Below are positions 53,866 through 62,335 of a stretch of 64,000 nucleotides of DNA, piece after piece. The DNA is from Micromonospora phytophila. GTDB taxonomy: Bacteria; Actinomycetota; Actinomycetes; Mycobacteriales; Micromonosporaceae. Positions within the stretch are counted from its first letter, which is position 1; each line of letters starts with the position of its first letter. The position numbers and the translations under genes were made by a program. The stretch covers positions 18,751 to 82,750 of the forward strand of contig NZ_JAMOKF010000004.1 in NCBI RefSeq assembly GCF_023656545.1, read 5' to 3'. The notes under the pieces were generated by a model. That model saw only the letters and a list, made by a program, of their open reading frames with translations, had not been told where the DNA came from and made no database searches.

Positions 53866-56800
53866 TCGGCTGCTCCGGCTCCGGTCAGGAGGAACTCCGC
53901 GAGGAGAAGGTCGATGGCGACGAGACGGGGTGCGCTGCGGGCGAGCGTCGCGTGTAGAGGAAGGATTCGTGGCAGCAGCCCGGCCGGGGCCACGTGCCCT
54001 CGGGCGGCCAGCCGCGCCACGAAGGCGAACGCCAGCGACAGCGCGGGGAGAGCGAGCCACCCTCGAGTCGGGTTGCGGGCCTGCAGCGCGGCCATCGCCC
54101 GTGGCCCACCGCACTCGGCCAAGGGCTTTTGCAGGGCGCGCAGCAGCCCCTCCGCGTTGCTGGAGAGCCGTCCCAGGCCGGGCCGCACCCGTACCTCGAA
54201 CAGGTGGCGGGCCGCAACCATCCGTTCGTCGGCGTCGAGCAGGCCGCCGGGAACGACGCGCATCGCCCGCCACACCCGGTCGCGTTCCGGAGCCGGCAGC
54301 AACGCGAACACCTCGGCCGACTGGTCGAACCTGCCGACCGTCTCGTACGGATCGGGGCCGCCAGCGAGCAGGTGCGCTGCCACCTCACCGCACACCGCGG
54401 TGATCTGTTCGCCCAGATCGGCGTGGGAGGCGATGTCAGGCAGCCGGTGGGCCGAGGCGAGCATTGCGGCCAGCGGGCTCGCCGTCCAGAGCCGCGCCTC
54501 GTCGGCCGCACTGACGTACCTGTCGGGAGGCAGGGCGATCAGCCCGGAGTGCACCAGGGGCGCGACCACTTGGTCGGCCGAGGCGCGGTGCTTGGTGAGC
54601 GCGGCCAGCGCGGCGGCGGGATGCGGGCGCAGGAGCGCTGCGGCGCCCCGGATGTTGGCCGTGACACCTCGGGCATAAAGGTCGTCCGCGCGCGGGTAGA
54701 GGTCGAACAGCAGCGGCGCGATGTCCGGTCGGTCGGGCAGGGCAGCTGCTCCGGCCAGGTACGCCGAGACCGCCTCACCCGCGGGGTCCTGGCCGGTCGG
54801 CTGCCACTTCAGCTCGGTGAGGTCGAAGGCGTTGTCGGGGCCGGGCCACTCCGGCCAGTCCGACGGCAACCACGGATCGTCGATGCGCAGCAGCGCCACG
54901 AGGGGCCCCGCCGTGGTGATCCGGGTGGGCAGTGGGTCGCTGACCAGGTCCGCGCCGAGGCGTGCGAGGTACGGCGGTTCCCACGGCGCGTACACCTGGT
55001 ACAGCGCGGCCGTCAGCCCTTCGGCCCGCACGCCGTCGACCAGCACCAGCCGGTCGTCCTCGAGGTGCACCGCGCTGGCGAGGCGTCGGGGTACGCAGCG
55101 CGCTGCCGGGAAGTCCTGCCCGTCGAAGCGGACGTCGAGCTGGGCGAGCCCGTGGGCGTCGACCGTGTCGGCGATGGCCGCGAGCCCAAACCGGGCCATC
55201 GGCTGCCCATAGGTTTCTCCAGACGGAACGGTTTGCAGCTCGCGGCCCCCGGACCGGACGATCAACCGTGCGTCCGCCGCCCGCGGCAGACGCACCAGCA
55301 GTTCACCCTCGCCGATCGTCTCGGTGTCCAGACGCAGTGGCTGCAGGGACCATTCGCCGCGGCTGCCGCCGCCGAGCCGTTGGAGCGCCATGTGCGCGGG
55401 CGTTACCCGTACGGTGGTCGCGCCGCCCGGGCTGTCGAGCTGCAGCTCGACAGCGGTGTCGGCGGGGCCCAGGTGGGTCATTGGGGGCGTTACCGACAGG
55501 TCGGGCATGGTGACGTCGGCTCCTACGGTGGCCGGTTCCAGCCCGTCCGCCGTGATCTCTCGCCAGGCGGGGTGGGAGATGACGGACAGCCCCTCGGCGA
55601 ACTCCAACGTGCGGGCCAGGCCGCGGCCGAGCGGACCCCGAACGGTGATCTCGTAGGGGCCGACCAAGGGGCGGGCAAGGTCCCGCCACGGGTCGACCGT
55701 CGTGTCTCGGTCGGCGGAGAGGCTCTCGGTATGCAGGAGCTGACCGGAGCCGGGTCGGCGGATCCGGATCGACCAGTCGGTGCTCACGCCGGGCTCGGTC
55801 GGCAGGGTCAGCCGCGGGGCCGTCGCGATCACCGGTGCGCCGGCGAGGCTGCTCACTCCGGGCAATGGCTGGGCGAGCTGCAGTTGGGCGCGGCGGGCAC
55901 CCTTGACCCGGCGGGGCGTTCCGCCACCAAGCCGCAGCTGCGACACCTGGCGAAGGTCGGCGCGGCGCAGCGTCCAGCCGAGCCAGCCGTACGGCGCCGG
56001 CACGTCGTACGTGTCGACCAGGTCGCCATCCACCTGCAGCTCGAGCGGCCTACCGCCGTCGCTCTCTTGCGGGTACAGCAACCAGACCGGCTCAGGCGGC
56101 AATCCGGCGGTCGCCGGCACCCGTCGGCCGTCCTCGGTGAAGACCAACAGGGGATCCCGCGGGTCGACCACGTCCAGCTCGTACTCCTGGTCGTAGCCGG
56201 CCAACTCCACCGTCGCCTGACGCGCGGAGCGTGCGATGGCTACCACCGTTGCGGGTGCGGTCTCGCTGGTGCCGGGCCAGCGCGACTGGCTGACGACCGA
56301 CTCGACCTCGCCATCGAAGCGCAACTGCCACATGACGCGACCGTCCGGTGCGTCGTGGACCGGCGGCAACCACACCATCAGGCCACGGCCGAACGGCTCC
56401 AACTCCAGGTGGGGGCGCTGCTGCGCCGCCACCGCAGCCGATGCCATGCGCTCCGAGCTGCCCGTCCAGTCGAGCTGCTTCGCCTCCGCAAGGGCGTGGG
56501 CCTTGGCAATCAGATGTGGGGAGAGTCCGAGTCCGTCGGCGGTGAACCCCGGCTGCCGCAGCCGCTCCAACAGGTCGAGGCAGCGGTCGACAAGGTCCGC
56601 GGCGTAGTCCTCGCCGCGCTGGATGAACCGCTGCACCGGCTTGTCGGTCCCGTTCAGACGCGACTCCCGGCCGGGCGCGAGCGCCCAGGCGAGAAAGCTC
56701 TCGCCAGTGAGTCCGGGCTCACGGGACTGGCGGTGCAGGAGAAGATTCAACAGGTCGCCGAGGCAGTACGCGGGGACCCCGGCATGCATGAGGATCTCAC

Positions 56801-57173
56801 CGACGTAGACCTGCGGCAGACCAGGGAACCGGGCCAGCCGGAAGTAGTCGAGGTTGAGGCGGAAGGCCCTCCCCCAGAACGTCTGGTCGACCTGGCCCGG
56901 CGCCTCGTTGTGGACGGCGCTCCAGTAGTCGCCGTGTTCGTACCCGACGGCACCGATCCCAGCCAGGCCGACGACCAAGCACGCGGGGTAGTGACGGGTG
57001 AGCAACCGCTGCCGCTCCAGGGGCTTGCAATACCAAAAAACCCGTCCCAGGGCGCGGATGACCTCTTTGGCGTGGTCCTCCGGTGCGTCAATCTCGGCGA
57101 CCAGCGACACCGCGCGCAGGGCTGGCGCCCACTCGGCTTCCCGGAGCCGAAGTATCTCGGATGCGTGTGACAC
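53862..57173 (-). CDS. DruH-like large protein, partner of the helicase
   Basis: 1103 residues from GTG 57173 (GAGGGAG upstream); the frame is open further but without a better start. The N-terminal block of about 45-170 reads FWYCKPLERQRLLTRHYPAC, then GDYWSAVHNEAPGQVDQTFW and GRAFRLNLDYFRLARFPGLP. The centre (about 300-780) is beta-rich, the C-terminus helical. No enzyme motif was found. Overlap with the DruE-like gene by 4 nt shows translational coupling, as in two-gene type III Druantia (druH-druE). Naming rests on size, context and general pattern, not on an alignment. Confidence 0.7.
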   Translation of the reverse strand: MSHASEILRLREAEWAPALRAVSLVAEIDAPEDHAKEVIRALGRVFWYCKPLERQRLLTRHYPACLVVGLAGIGAVGYEHGDYWSAVHNEAPGQVDQTFWGRAFRLNLDYFRLARFPGLPQVYVGEILMHAGVPAYCLGDLLNLLLHRQSREPGLTGESFLAWALAPGRESRLNGTDKPVQRFIQRGEDYAADLVDRCLDLLERLRQPGFTADGLGLSPHLIAKAHALAEAKQLDWTGSSERMASAAVAAQQRPHLELEPFGRGLMVWLPPVHDAPDGRVMWQLRFDGEVESVVSQSRWPGTSETAPATVVAIARSARQATVELAGYDQEYELDVVDPRDPLLVFTEDGRRVPATAGLPPEPVWLLYPQESDGGRPLELQVDGDLVDTYDVPAPYGWLGWTLRRADLRQVSQLRLGGGTPRRVKGARRAQLQLAQPLPGVSSLAGAPVIATAPRLTLPTEPGVSTDWSIRIRRPGSGQLLHTESLSADRDTTVDPWRDLARPLVGPYEITVRGPLGRGLARTLEFAEGLSVISHPAWREITADGLEPATVGADVTMPDLSVTPPMTHLGPADTAVELQLDSPGGATTVRVTPAHMALQRLGGGSRGEWSLQPLRLDTETIGEGELLVRLPRAADARLIVRSGGRELQTVPSGETYGQPMARFGLAAIADTVDAHGLAQLDVRFDGQDFPAARCVPRRLASAVHLEDDRLVLVDGVRAEGLTAALYQVYAPWEPPYLARLGADLVSDPLPTRITTAGPLVALLRIDDPWLPSDWPEWPGPDNAFDLTELKWQPTGQDPAGEAVSAYLAGAAALPDRPDIAPLLFDLYPRADDLYARGVTANIRGAAALLRPHPAAALAALTKHRASADQVVAPLVHSGLIALPPDRYVSAADEARLWTASPLAAMLASAHRLPDIASHADLGEQITAVCGEVAAHLLAGGPDPYETVGRFDQSAEVFALLPAPERDRVWRAMRVVPGGLLDADERMVAARHLFEVRVRPGLGRLSSNAEGLLRALQKPLAECGGPRAMAALQARNPTRGWLALPALSLAFAFVARLAARGHVAPAGLLPRILPLHATLARSAPRLVAIDLLLAEFLLTGAGAAE

Positions 57174-57446
57174 GGTCTCCCTCTTCTGGATTGGGGGGCA
57201 GCGCGGTAGGGCGACTATGCAAGCAAGCCAAGGCGTCTTCAAGACCAAACCAACGGCTCAGCATCCCCCCTGCCCGATCGGTCATCGAGGTGGGCCCGGT
57301 CGGCGACAGCGGTAAACAGGTCAGGTCTGACGCCGACCCACTCAGGGGAGTGAGAACTGGCGGCGTTGACTTCGCCCGCCTGGCCGGCCGGGCACCTGGC
57401 GGGCGGGTGGCCGGCCCGGCACTCGGATCACTGGATTTCGGACACG
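57174..57446. promoter_or_regulatory. Upstream region of the druH-like operon
   Basis: 273 nt between the DruH-like start and the SAV_6107-like stop. Promoters of the defence operon should lie here, but no convincing -35/-10 pair could be picked by eye. Confidence 0.35.
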
Positions 57447-57830
57447 TCAGGCCGTGTCCGTCGGGCCGGTGGGGTCGACCAGCTCGAGCTGGGGTAGCAG
57501 TGCGGTGACGTCCTGGTGCCAGCCGCGGAGTTCCGCGACCGTGGGTGCGAGCTCGTAGGTGTGGTGGTGCATCGCACGGGACAGGCCGTGCCAGGCGGTG
57601 CGCGCCGTCGAGGCTGCCTCGGCACCTGCGAAGGTTGGCAGGACGAGCAGTTGATTGCGCATGGGGCGGTCGACGACGGACGGAGCGACCCGGTCCCAGT
57701 AGTGCCGCAGCCCCTGTTCGAGAGCGAGGCGGGTCAGGCAGGCGGATCCACGTTGCCAGCAGCGGCGCATGCTGGACGGCGGGTGGAGCAGCAGCTCACC
57801 AGCGGCGCTCAGATACGTGTGTGGGTTCAC
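57447..57830 (-). CDS. SAV_6107-like (HEPN-fold-like) small protein
   Basis: 127 residues from GTG 57830, which overlaps the TGA of the preceding reading (GTGA). All-helical; LSAAGELLLHPPSSMRRCWQ, then ARTAWHGLSRAMHHHTYELA PTVAEL (shown in part) recall the SAV_6107-like HEPN group of actinobacteria. No catalytic Rx4-6H is evident. Function unknown; it adjoins the defence operon but the upstream partner is broken. Confidence 0.6.
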   Translation of the reverse strand: MNPHTYLSAAGELLLHPPSSMRRCWQRGSACLTRLALEQGLRHYWDRVAPSVVDRPMRNQLLVLPTFAGAEAASTARTAWHGLSRAMHHHTYELAPTVAELRGWHQDVTALLPQLELVDPTGPTDTA

Positions 57831-58200
57831 GGCTGGCTCAGCCTCCCCACCACCGCCCGCGCGTCGGCCACGAGCCCGGCGAGGTCGCCGGAGCTCCCGC
57901 CGTGCGCGCCACGGTTGGCGAAGGCGACCACCCGCAGGGCCGCGGGGTGCAGCCGTTCCAGCGGAGCTTTTAGTTCGCCCGAGCGCCGGTGGTCCGACAG
58001 GAGCGTGAGCGCGAGGGTCGGTCGCAGACCGTGCGCCTCGCTGATCGCCGCCTCGGTCTCCGCGATCGGGAGCCCGGCCCGGAAGTCACGGGTGCGGATC
58101 CGCTCGTGGCAGGTGTATTCGAGGGCGTCGCGGATGAGGTTGCAGACGACCGGGCGGCGGACCTCGTCGGCCAGGTCGTCTTCTCGGCTGGATGATGACG
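57827..58200 (-). pseudogene. C-terminal part of an unidentified protein
   Basis: The minus strand reads DDLADEVRRPVVCNLIRDAL, EYTCHERIRTRDFRAGLPIA and ends AVVGRLSQP, overlapping the next gene (GTGA). The helical, coding-like sequence breaks at about 58200, where it meets a DUF1023 hydrolase in another frame. It is the truncated 3' end of a gene once coupled to the SAV_6107-like gene. Confidence 0.5.
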
Positions 58201-58870
58201 AGGCGGGCTTTGGCGAGGAGTTCCAGGCCCATGTAACGGCGTCCTTCGGTCCACTCGTCGGTCTGCTCGGCCAGGACGTCGCTGGCGCTGTCGACGCGCA
58301 TGCCGGGGCTACCTACGGCGATCATGCCGTCGGCGGCGAGGCCGTTGCCGGTGCTGGCCGCTTCGCCGAGTACGTCGAGCCGTAGCTGTGCCCGACCACG
58401 GTCAGGTGGGATGGGCTGGGGTCGTGTGCGGCGCGCAGCCCGTCGACGAACCCGTCGAGGGCCCGTGCGCCTGCCTCCGACTTGCCACCGAACGGTGCGG
58501 TGACGATGTCGGTGTCGACCGACGGGGTGTCGTAGCCGAGCCACGCCACGACTGCCACCGGCGGACCGGTCGGATCAAGCTTCATCGCGGTGTCCTGCAG
58601 GAGACTCGCCCGGTTGATCAGACCGCGGACGCCGTCGAGCTCGGTCCCCACCCCTGGCACCAGGAACGCAGTGTTCCCGGCGGTGTCCGGATTGCCGAGG
58701 GCGACGCCGCCCTCCCGTCACCGCTCGGATCAACGGACAGCAGGTACAGGCGCTTGTCCGACGAGGTGTTCTCCGCGCCCTCGAGCTTGTCCAGCAGCAT
58801 CAGCGCCGTCGCGTGCTGCGGGGTGTCCAGGTCGCGCTGGTGGTTGGCGCCTTCCTCAGCCCGCGCTTCA
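58195..58870 (-). pseudogene. DUF1023-type alpha/beta hydrolase, frameshifted
   Basis: Three frames form one protein: MLLDKLEGAENTSSDKRLYL; then PGVGTELDGVRGLINRASLL up to LTVVGHSYGST with the nucleophile Ser; then VLGEAASTGNGLAADGMIAV and GSPGMRV with the usual ending. Frame changes lie near 58710 and 58385. DUF1023 hydrolases are found at the end of actinobacterial secreted/ESX-like toxin proteins. Confidence 0.75.
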
Positions 58871-58970
58871 GGTCCGGCGCGAACTTACTCACGTCGCCGA
58901 CGATCTCGATGTACGCACGCCCCAGCGCCTCGCCCCCAGCGTAGGCCAGCTTCGGCGGTCCCAATCACCC
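58857..58970 (-). pseudogene. Phage tape-measure-like N-terminal scrap
   Basis: GRAYIEIVGDVSKFAPDLKR is the typical start of tail tape-measure proteins (AYVEI..D.SKF...L.R). About 35 codons survive and run into the DUF1023 remnant. Confidence 0.45.
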
Positions 58971-59086
58971 ACTGCGGCCGTGCATCCGGCCGCTAGCGAC
59001 CAAGACGATCCCTTGACGTTGCATGCGCAGCGGCCCACGATCAGCGGACGGGCAACAACATGCAACTATCGCTAGGAGGCAGGGGC

Positions 59087-59461
59087 ATGCGGTTAACGTT
59101 CTTGGGCAAGGAGTCGACGGGCGGGCAATCCCCCACGCTGTACGCCACGGACCGAGACAGCTACGTCGTGCAGGGCTGGAAGGTTGCCGATCCCGCGACC
59201 CTCGCCCTAGAGACAGACCAGGAGACAGTCGTTGAGGTGCCCGCCCCACTGATGCGCCACTTGGCCAAGAACGGTCTCGACGGAGAAGTGACCCGGATCG
59301 AGGAGCCCATCATCGATGTCACCACGGGAGGCAACTACCTCATCCAGGGCGCGCGGGTAACCGACGAGGCCGCTCTCGCCCTCATGGACATCCCGAGTCA
59401 CGAAACCTGTGTCGAGGTTCCGGCTCGCCAAATGCAGAACCTGGTGGCCAGCAGTCGATGA
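59087..59461 (+). CDS. Small protein of Scr1/DUF6879 operon
   Basis: 124 residues from ATG 59087 (GGAGG upstream). Two similar halves: DSYVVQGWKVADPATLAL..VEVPAPLMRHL and GNYLIQGARVTDEAALAL..VEVPARQMQNL, so an internal duplication. Overlaps the next gene by 4 nt. It is commonly found in front of DUF6879 and a DUF5753 regulator in actinobacteria. Confidence 0.75.
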   Translation: MRLTFLGKESTGGQSPTLYATDRDSYVVQGWKVADPATLALETDQETVVEVPAPLMRHLAKNGLDGEVTRIEEPIIDVTTGGNYLIQGARVTDEAALALMDIPSHETCVEVPARQMQNLVASSR

Positions 59462-59979
59462 AACCCATCACCAGTGCCGAGTTTCGGTCGATGTTCCGCC
59501 CCGGCATCCTTGCGTGGCATTTGGAGCTGCGTGACACGTACCACGTCGAAGACGAGGACGTTCCGTTTGACTTGTGGCTGCGCGGCATACCGGACGACTT
59601 CGCATGGCGGAAGGACTGGCTGTCCTTCATGAGCGAGGTGACGTCGGCAGGGACTCAGGTTCAGCGGCTGCGCATCGTGACGGAGCCCCTGTCGGACTAC
59701 ATGCGCTGGGCGATGGAGCTGGACCCGGGCAACATCGAGGCCGGCGAGGAAGTCAGGTACCTTCCGCGTGCGCAGGTAGCCGAACACACCCTGCCCGCCG
59801 AGGACTGCTGGCTTTTCGATGACCACCTGCTCGTCCTCAGCCTGTTCAAGCCGGATGGGCGTGGTGCCGGCTACGCCGCAGAGGACGATCCAGAGCAGCT
59901 GAACCTGTACCGGGCAACCCGTGACGACCTGTGGCCGCGTGCGGTTCCGTACGCCGAGTACCGACCTGCAACGACGTGA
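59458..59979 (+). CDS. DUF6879 family protein
   Basis: 173 residues; ATG overlaps the preceding stop. Blocks AWHLELRDTYHVEDEDVPFD, then LRIVTEPLSDYMRWAMELDP and CWLFDDHLLVLSLF are family-typical. DUF6879 proteins pair with Scr1-type HTH regulators and may act as a toxin- or effector-like partner. Overlaps the next gene (GTGA). Confidence 0.87.
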   Translation: MKPITSAEFRSMFRPGILAWHLELRDTYHVEDEDVPFDLWLRGIPDDFAWRKDWLSFMSEVTSAGTQVQRLRIVTEPLSDYMRWAMELDPGNIEAGEEVRYLPRAQVAEHTLPAEDCWLFDDHLLVLSLFKPDGRGAGYAAEDDPEQLNLYRATRDDLWPRAVPYAEYRPATT

Positions 59980-60824
59980 GCACACCTGCCCGTCAGGCCC
60001 GGGAAGCGCTGGGGGTCAGGCTCAAGGACATCCGGCAGGACGCCGGCCTGACGGGCAGAGCGCTTGCCGCAGGCGCCGGTTGGCACTACACGAAGGTCTC
60101 CAAACTGGAGCACGGCGTCATCAACGCCTCCGAGGAGGACGTATGCACGTGGTGCCGGCTTTGCGGGGCCGACGACCAGGCGGCGGACCTCGTCGCGGTC
60201 GTGCGCTCCATCGACACCATGTTCGTCGAGTGGCGGCGGCTGCTCAGGTCCGGCACGCGGGCGCGGCAACGGGAAAGCGTCCGCTTCGAGGCTGACACCA
60301 AGCTGTTTCGCGCATTCGAGCCGCAGGTCATCCCGGGACTCCTGCAAACAGCCGAGTACGCCGCCGCCATCCTCAGCGCGTTCATCCACTTTCACAATCT
60401 GCCGGACGACGTGGAAGAAGGCGTCGCCGCGCGAATGGAGCGTCAGAGCATCCTCTACCGGGGCGACCACCGGTTCCACATGGTGCTCTGCCAGGCCGCT
60501 TTGACTCTGGGCGTCGCGCCTCCCGACGTACTCGCCGGTCAACTGGACCGGCTGCTCGCCCTTTCGACCCTCCCCCGCGTTCACCTGGGTGTCATTCCCA
60601 CCCGCGCAGCACACGGCTTTCTCCCCATGCACGGGTTCTGGATCCTCGACGCGAAGACCGTCCTCGTCGAAACCATCTCCGCAGAACACAAGCTGACCCA
60701 GCCCCGGGACATCGCCGTCTACAGTCGGGCCTTCGAACGGCTCGCCGGGTCAGCCGCCTACGGCCGGGAGGCGCGGGCCCTCATCACGGGGGCGCTCCGG
60801 GATCTCGACGACAGCGCGGGTTGA
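59976..60824 (+). CDS. XRE-family regulator with DUF5753 (Scr1-type antitoxin-like)
   Basis: 282 residues from GTG 59976. HTH: ALGVRLKDIRQDAGLTGRAL, GWHYTKVSKLEHGVINASEE. The DUF5753 domain follows: FEPQVIPGLLQTAEYAAAIL, MERQSILYRGDHRFHMVLCQ and IPTRAAHGFLPMHGFWILD. Last gene of a three-gene overlapping operon, probably self-regulating. Confidence 0.92.
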   Translation: MSTPARQAREALGVRLKDIRQDAGLTGRALAAGAGWHYTKVSKLEHGVINASEEDVCTWCRLCGADDQAADLVAVVRSIDTMFVEWRRLLRSGTRARQRESVRFEADTKLFRAFEPQVIPGLLQTAEYAAAILSAFIHFHNLPDDVEEGVAARMERQSILYRGDHRFHMVLCQAALTLGVAPPDVLAGQLDRLLALSTLPRVHLGVIPTRAAHGFLPMHGFWILDAKTVLVETISAEHKLTQPRDIAVYSRAFERLAGSAAYGREARALITGALRDLDDSAG

Positions 60825-60950
60825 TGCAACATCGTGCAACATCCTCGCACGCCATCGGCGACCGCCCATACGGTCACTGGTGGGCGTGATGCACAGTGAC
60901 CACTCGATCACTGATGAGCGCCCGGGTTCAGAGAAGGCTGGGGGCTACTC

Positions 60951-61307
60951 GTGGTCGTTCTATCTACCGGTCGGCGCAATACACACAGCGGCAGGTCCGG
61001 CGCCGCCTCGGCAGGCCGCTCGGGCTCCCCTCCATATCGGCAGCAGCTCGTGGTCCCGCCCCCGCCGCCCGGCGAGGTCGTCCCCAGCAACGGCTACCTT
61101 GTCCTCAGCCCCAACGAGAGGCTGACCCTTGCCGGGCACATGCTCGCCACGCACCAGCCCGACGGCCCTGTCGTCCGCGTCGGCTTCGCCTGGCCATTCA
61201 TCGCCGTCAACGACCGCCGCTGCACCTGGTGCCGTAACGCCTGGCCGTGCAGCGCCGCTAGCTGGGCGGAGCAGGTCCAGGTCGACGCCTACGGCTGGGC
61301 GCTGTGA
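60951..61307 (+). CDS. Hypothetical protein, first of an overlapping set
   Basis: 118 residues; N-terminal third is Ser/Pro-rich, then VPSNGYLVLSPNERLTLAGH and VNDRRCTWCRNAWPCSAASW, with a CxxC-type Cys set. Overlaps the next gene by GTGA. Start uncertain. No family recognised, but similar small proteins occur near Micromonospora DUF397/HTH regions. Confidence 0.55.
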   Translation: MVVLSTGRRNTHSGRSGAASAGRSGSPPYRQQLVVPPPPPGEVVPSNGYLVLSPNERLTLAGHMLATHQPDGPVVRVGFAWPFIAVNDRRCTWCRNAWPCSAASWAEQVQVDAYGWAL

Positions 61308-61510
61308 CCGCCCCCGCGAGGCACCGCCGCTGGTCCCGATGGCTGCACCGCCGCTCCACCCCGGACCGCCGGGCGTCGGTACCCGAAGCCGACGCCCGGC
61401 CCCCCACCCCGGCCGCCCCGCCCTCCTGGAACGGGCCGACCGTCATCCTCTCCACCGCGGTGCTGACCACGCCCGCGCAGCGGTGGCGCGGCAACGGGGG
61501 GCGGCCGTGA
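61304..61510 (+). CDS. Small Arg/Pro-rich hypothetical protein
   Basis: 68 residues from GTG 61304, with GTGA overlaps on both sides (previous stop and next start). Middle part GPTVILSTAVLTTPAQRWRG. No family. Supported mainly by the overlap chain. Confidence 0.45.
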   Translation: MTAPARHRRWSRWLHRRSTPDRRASVPEADARPPTPAAPPSWNGPTVILSTAVLTTPAQRWRGNGGRP

Positions 61511-61887
61511 ACGCCGCCCGCCCCAGCCTGATCTCCGGCGGCTCCCTGTGCGGCCGGGCCGCCGCCTGGAGCCGGCGACACATGGCCGCCAGCACCGACC
61601 CGTACCTGCTGCGCACCCTGCTGTGGTGCGGCCGGTGCGACGTGCCCATGCACCCACACCCGCACCCGCACTGCGGCGAGCGCACCTACAAATGCCCGCT
61701 CGGCTGCCGGAAGGTCCCCCTCTCCGCCGAGGCCATCGAGGCGGTCACCTGGACCGCCGCCGAGCGCCGGGCCACCCTCTCCGGCATCGCCCCGCCGTTC
61801 CGCAAGTCGGTGCTGGAGCAGCTGCTGGTCAAGGTGATCCTCCGCGCCAACGCTCCCGACGACCTGCGCTACATCTGGCGCACGTAG
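61507..61887 (+). CDS. Zinc-ribbon protein, recombinase-tail-like
   Basis: 126 residues from GTG 61507. A zinc-ribbon-like pattern WCGRCDVPM...CGERTYKCPLGC resembles the ribbon of serine recombinases, followed by AEAIEAVTWTAAERRATLSG and a hydrophobic LEQLLVKVILRA. The catalytic domain is absent. Could be a stand-alone ribbon protein or a recombinase remnant brought into a new operon. Confidence 0.55.
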   Translation: MNAARPSLISGGSLCGRAAAWSRRHMAASTDPYLLRTLLWCGRCDVPMHPHPHPHCGERTYKCPLGCRKVPLSAEAIEAVTWTAAERRATLSGIAPPFRKSVLEQLLVKVILRANAPDDLRYIWRT

Positions 61888-61938
61888 ACCCGCCCGCCGC
61901 GACGGGAGCGGCCGGCAAGCAACGGAAGGAGCACCACC

Positions 61939-62163
61939 GTGGACATGCAGCAGCGGCCGATCGGCCAGTGGTTCAAGTCCAGCAAGTCCGGCCCCAACTG
62001 CGACAACTGCGTCGAGGTCCAGTTCCTCGGCGGCGGCAACGTCGAGCTGCGCAACAGCCGCGACCCGCAGGGCCCGACCCGGGTCTTCGACGCGGGCGAG
62101 TGGGACGCCTTCATCGCCAGCGCGAAGGCGGGCGAGTTCGACCTGCCCGCGCACGCCCGCTGA
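61939..62163 (+). CDS. DUF397 family protein
   Basis: 74 residues from GTG 61939 (GGAAGGAG upstream). WFKSSKSGPNCDNCVEVQFL and LRNSRDPQGPTRVFDAGEWD AFIASAK (in parts) are diagnostic for DUF397. These small proteins usually accompany XRE/DUF5753 regulators such as the one at 59976. Confidence 0.93.
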   Translation: MDMQQRPIGQWFKSSKSGPNCDNCVEVQFLGGGNVELRNSRDPQGPTRVFDAGEWDAFIASAKAGEFDLPAHAR

Positions 62164-62335
62164 CCCGGGGCCGGCCCCAGCGTCGTGGCCGGCCCCCGCA
62201 CGACCCCGCCGGTCGCCGCTGTCCGCGCAGCGGCGGCCGGCGGGCCTCATTCCCGGCCCGCGCCCGTCACCCCGGGCCGCTACCGTAGAGCCGCTGTCCC
62301 CCGACAGACGATCACTGCTGCCGGGAGGACAACCA

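Noticed and set aside
53996..54403. Upstream extension of the DruE-like frame beyond ATG 53865
   Set aside because: The extension is Arg/Pro-rich shadow of the DruH-like gene; the ATGA overlap gives a natural start.
53994..57170. 1058-codon plus-strand frame
   Set aside because: Antisense shadow of the DruH-like gene; composition is typical of GC-rich noise and there is no ribosome site.
48937..57173. DISARM system
   Set aside because: DUF1998 and the helicase are in one protein, and no methyltransferase, PLD-type DrmC or SNF2 helicase is present. Druantia fits better.
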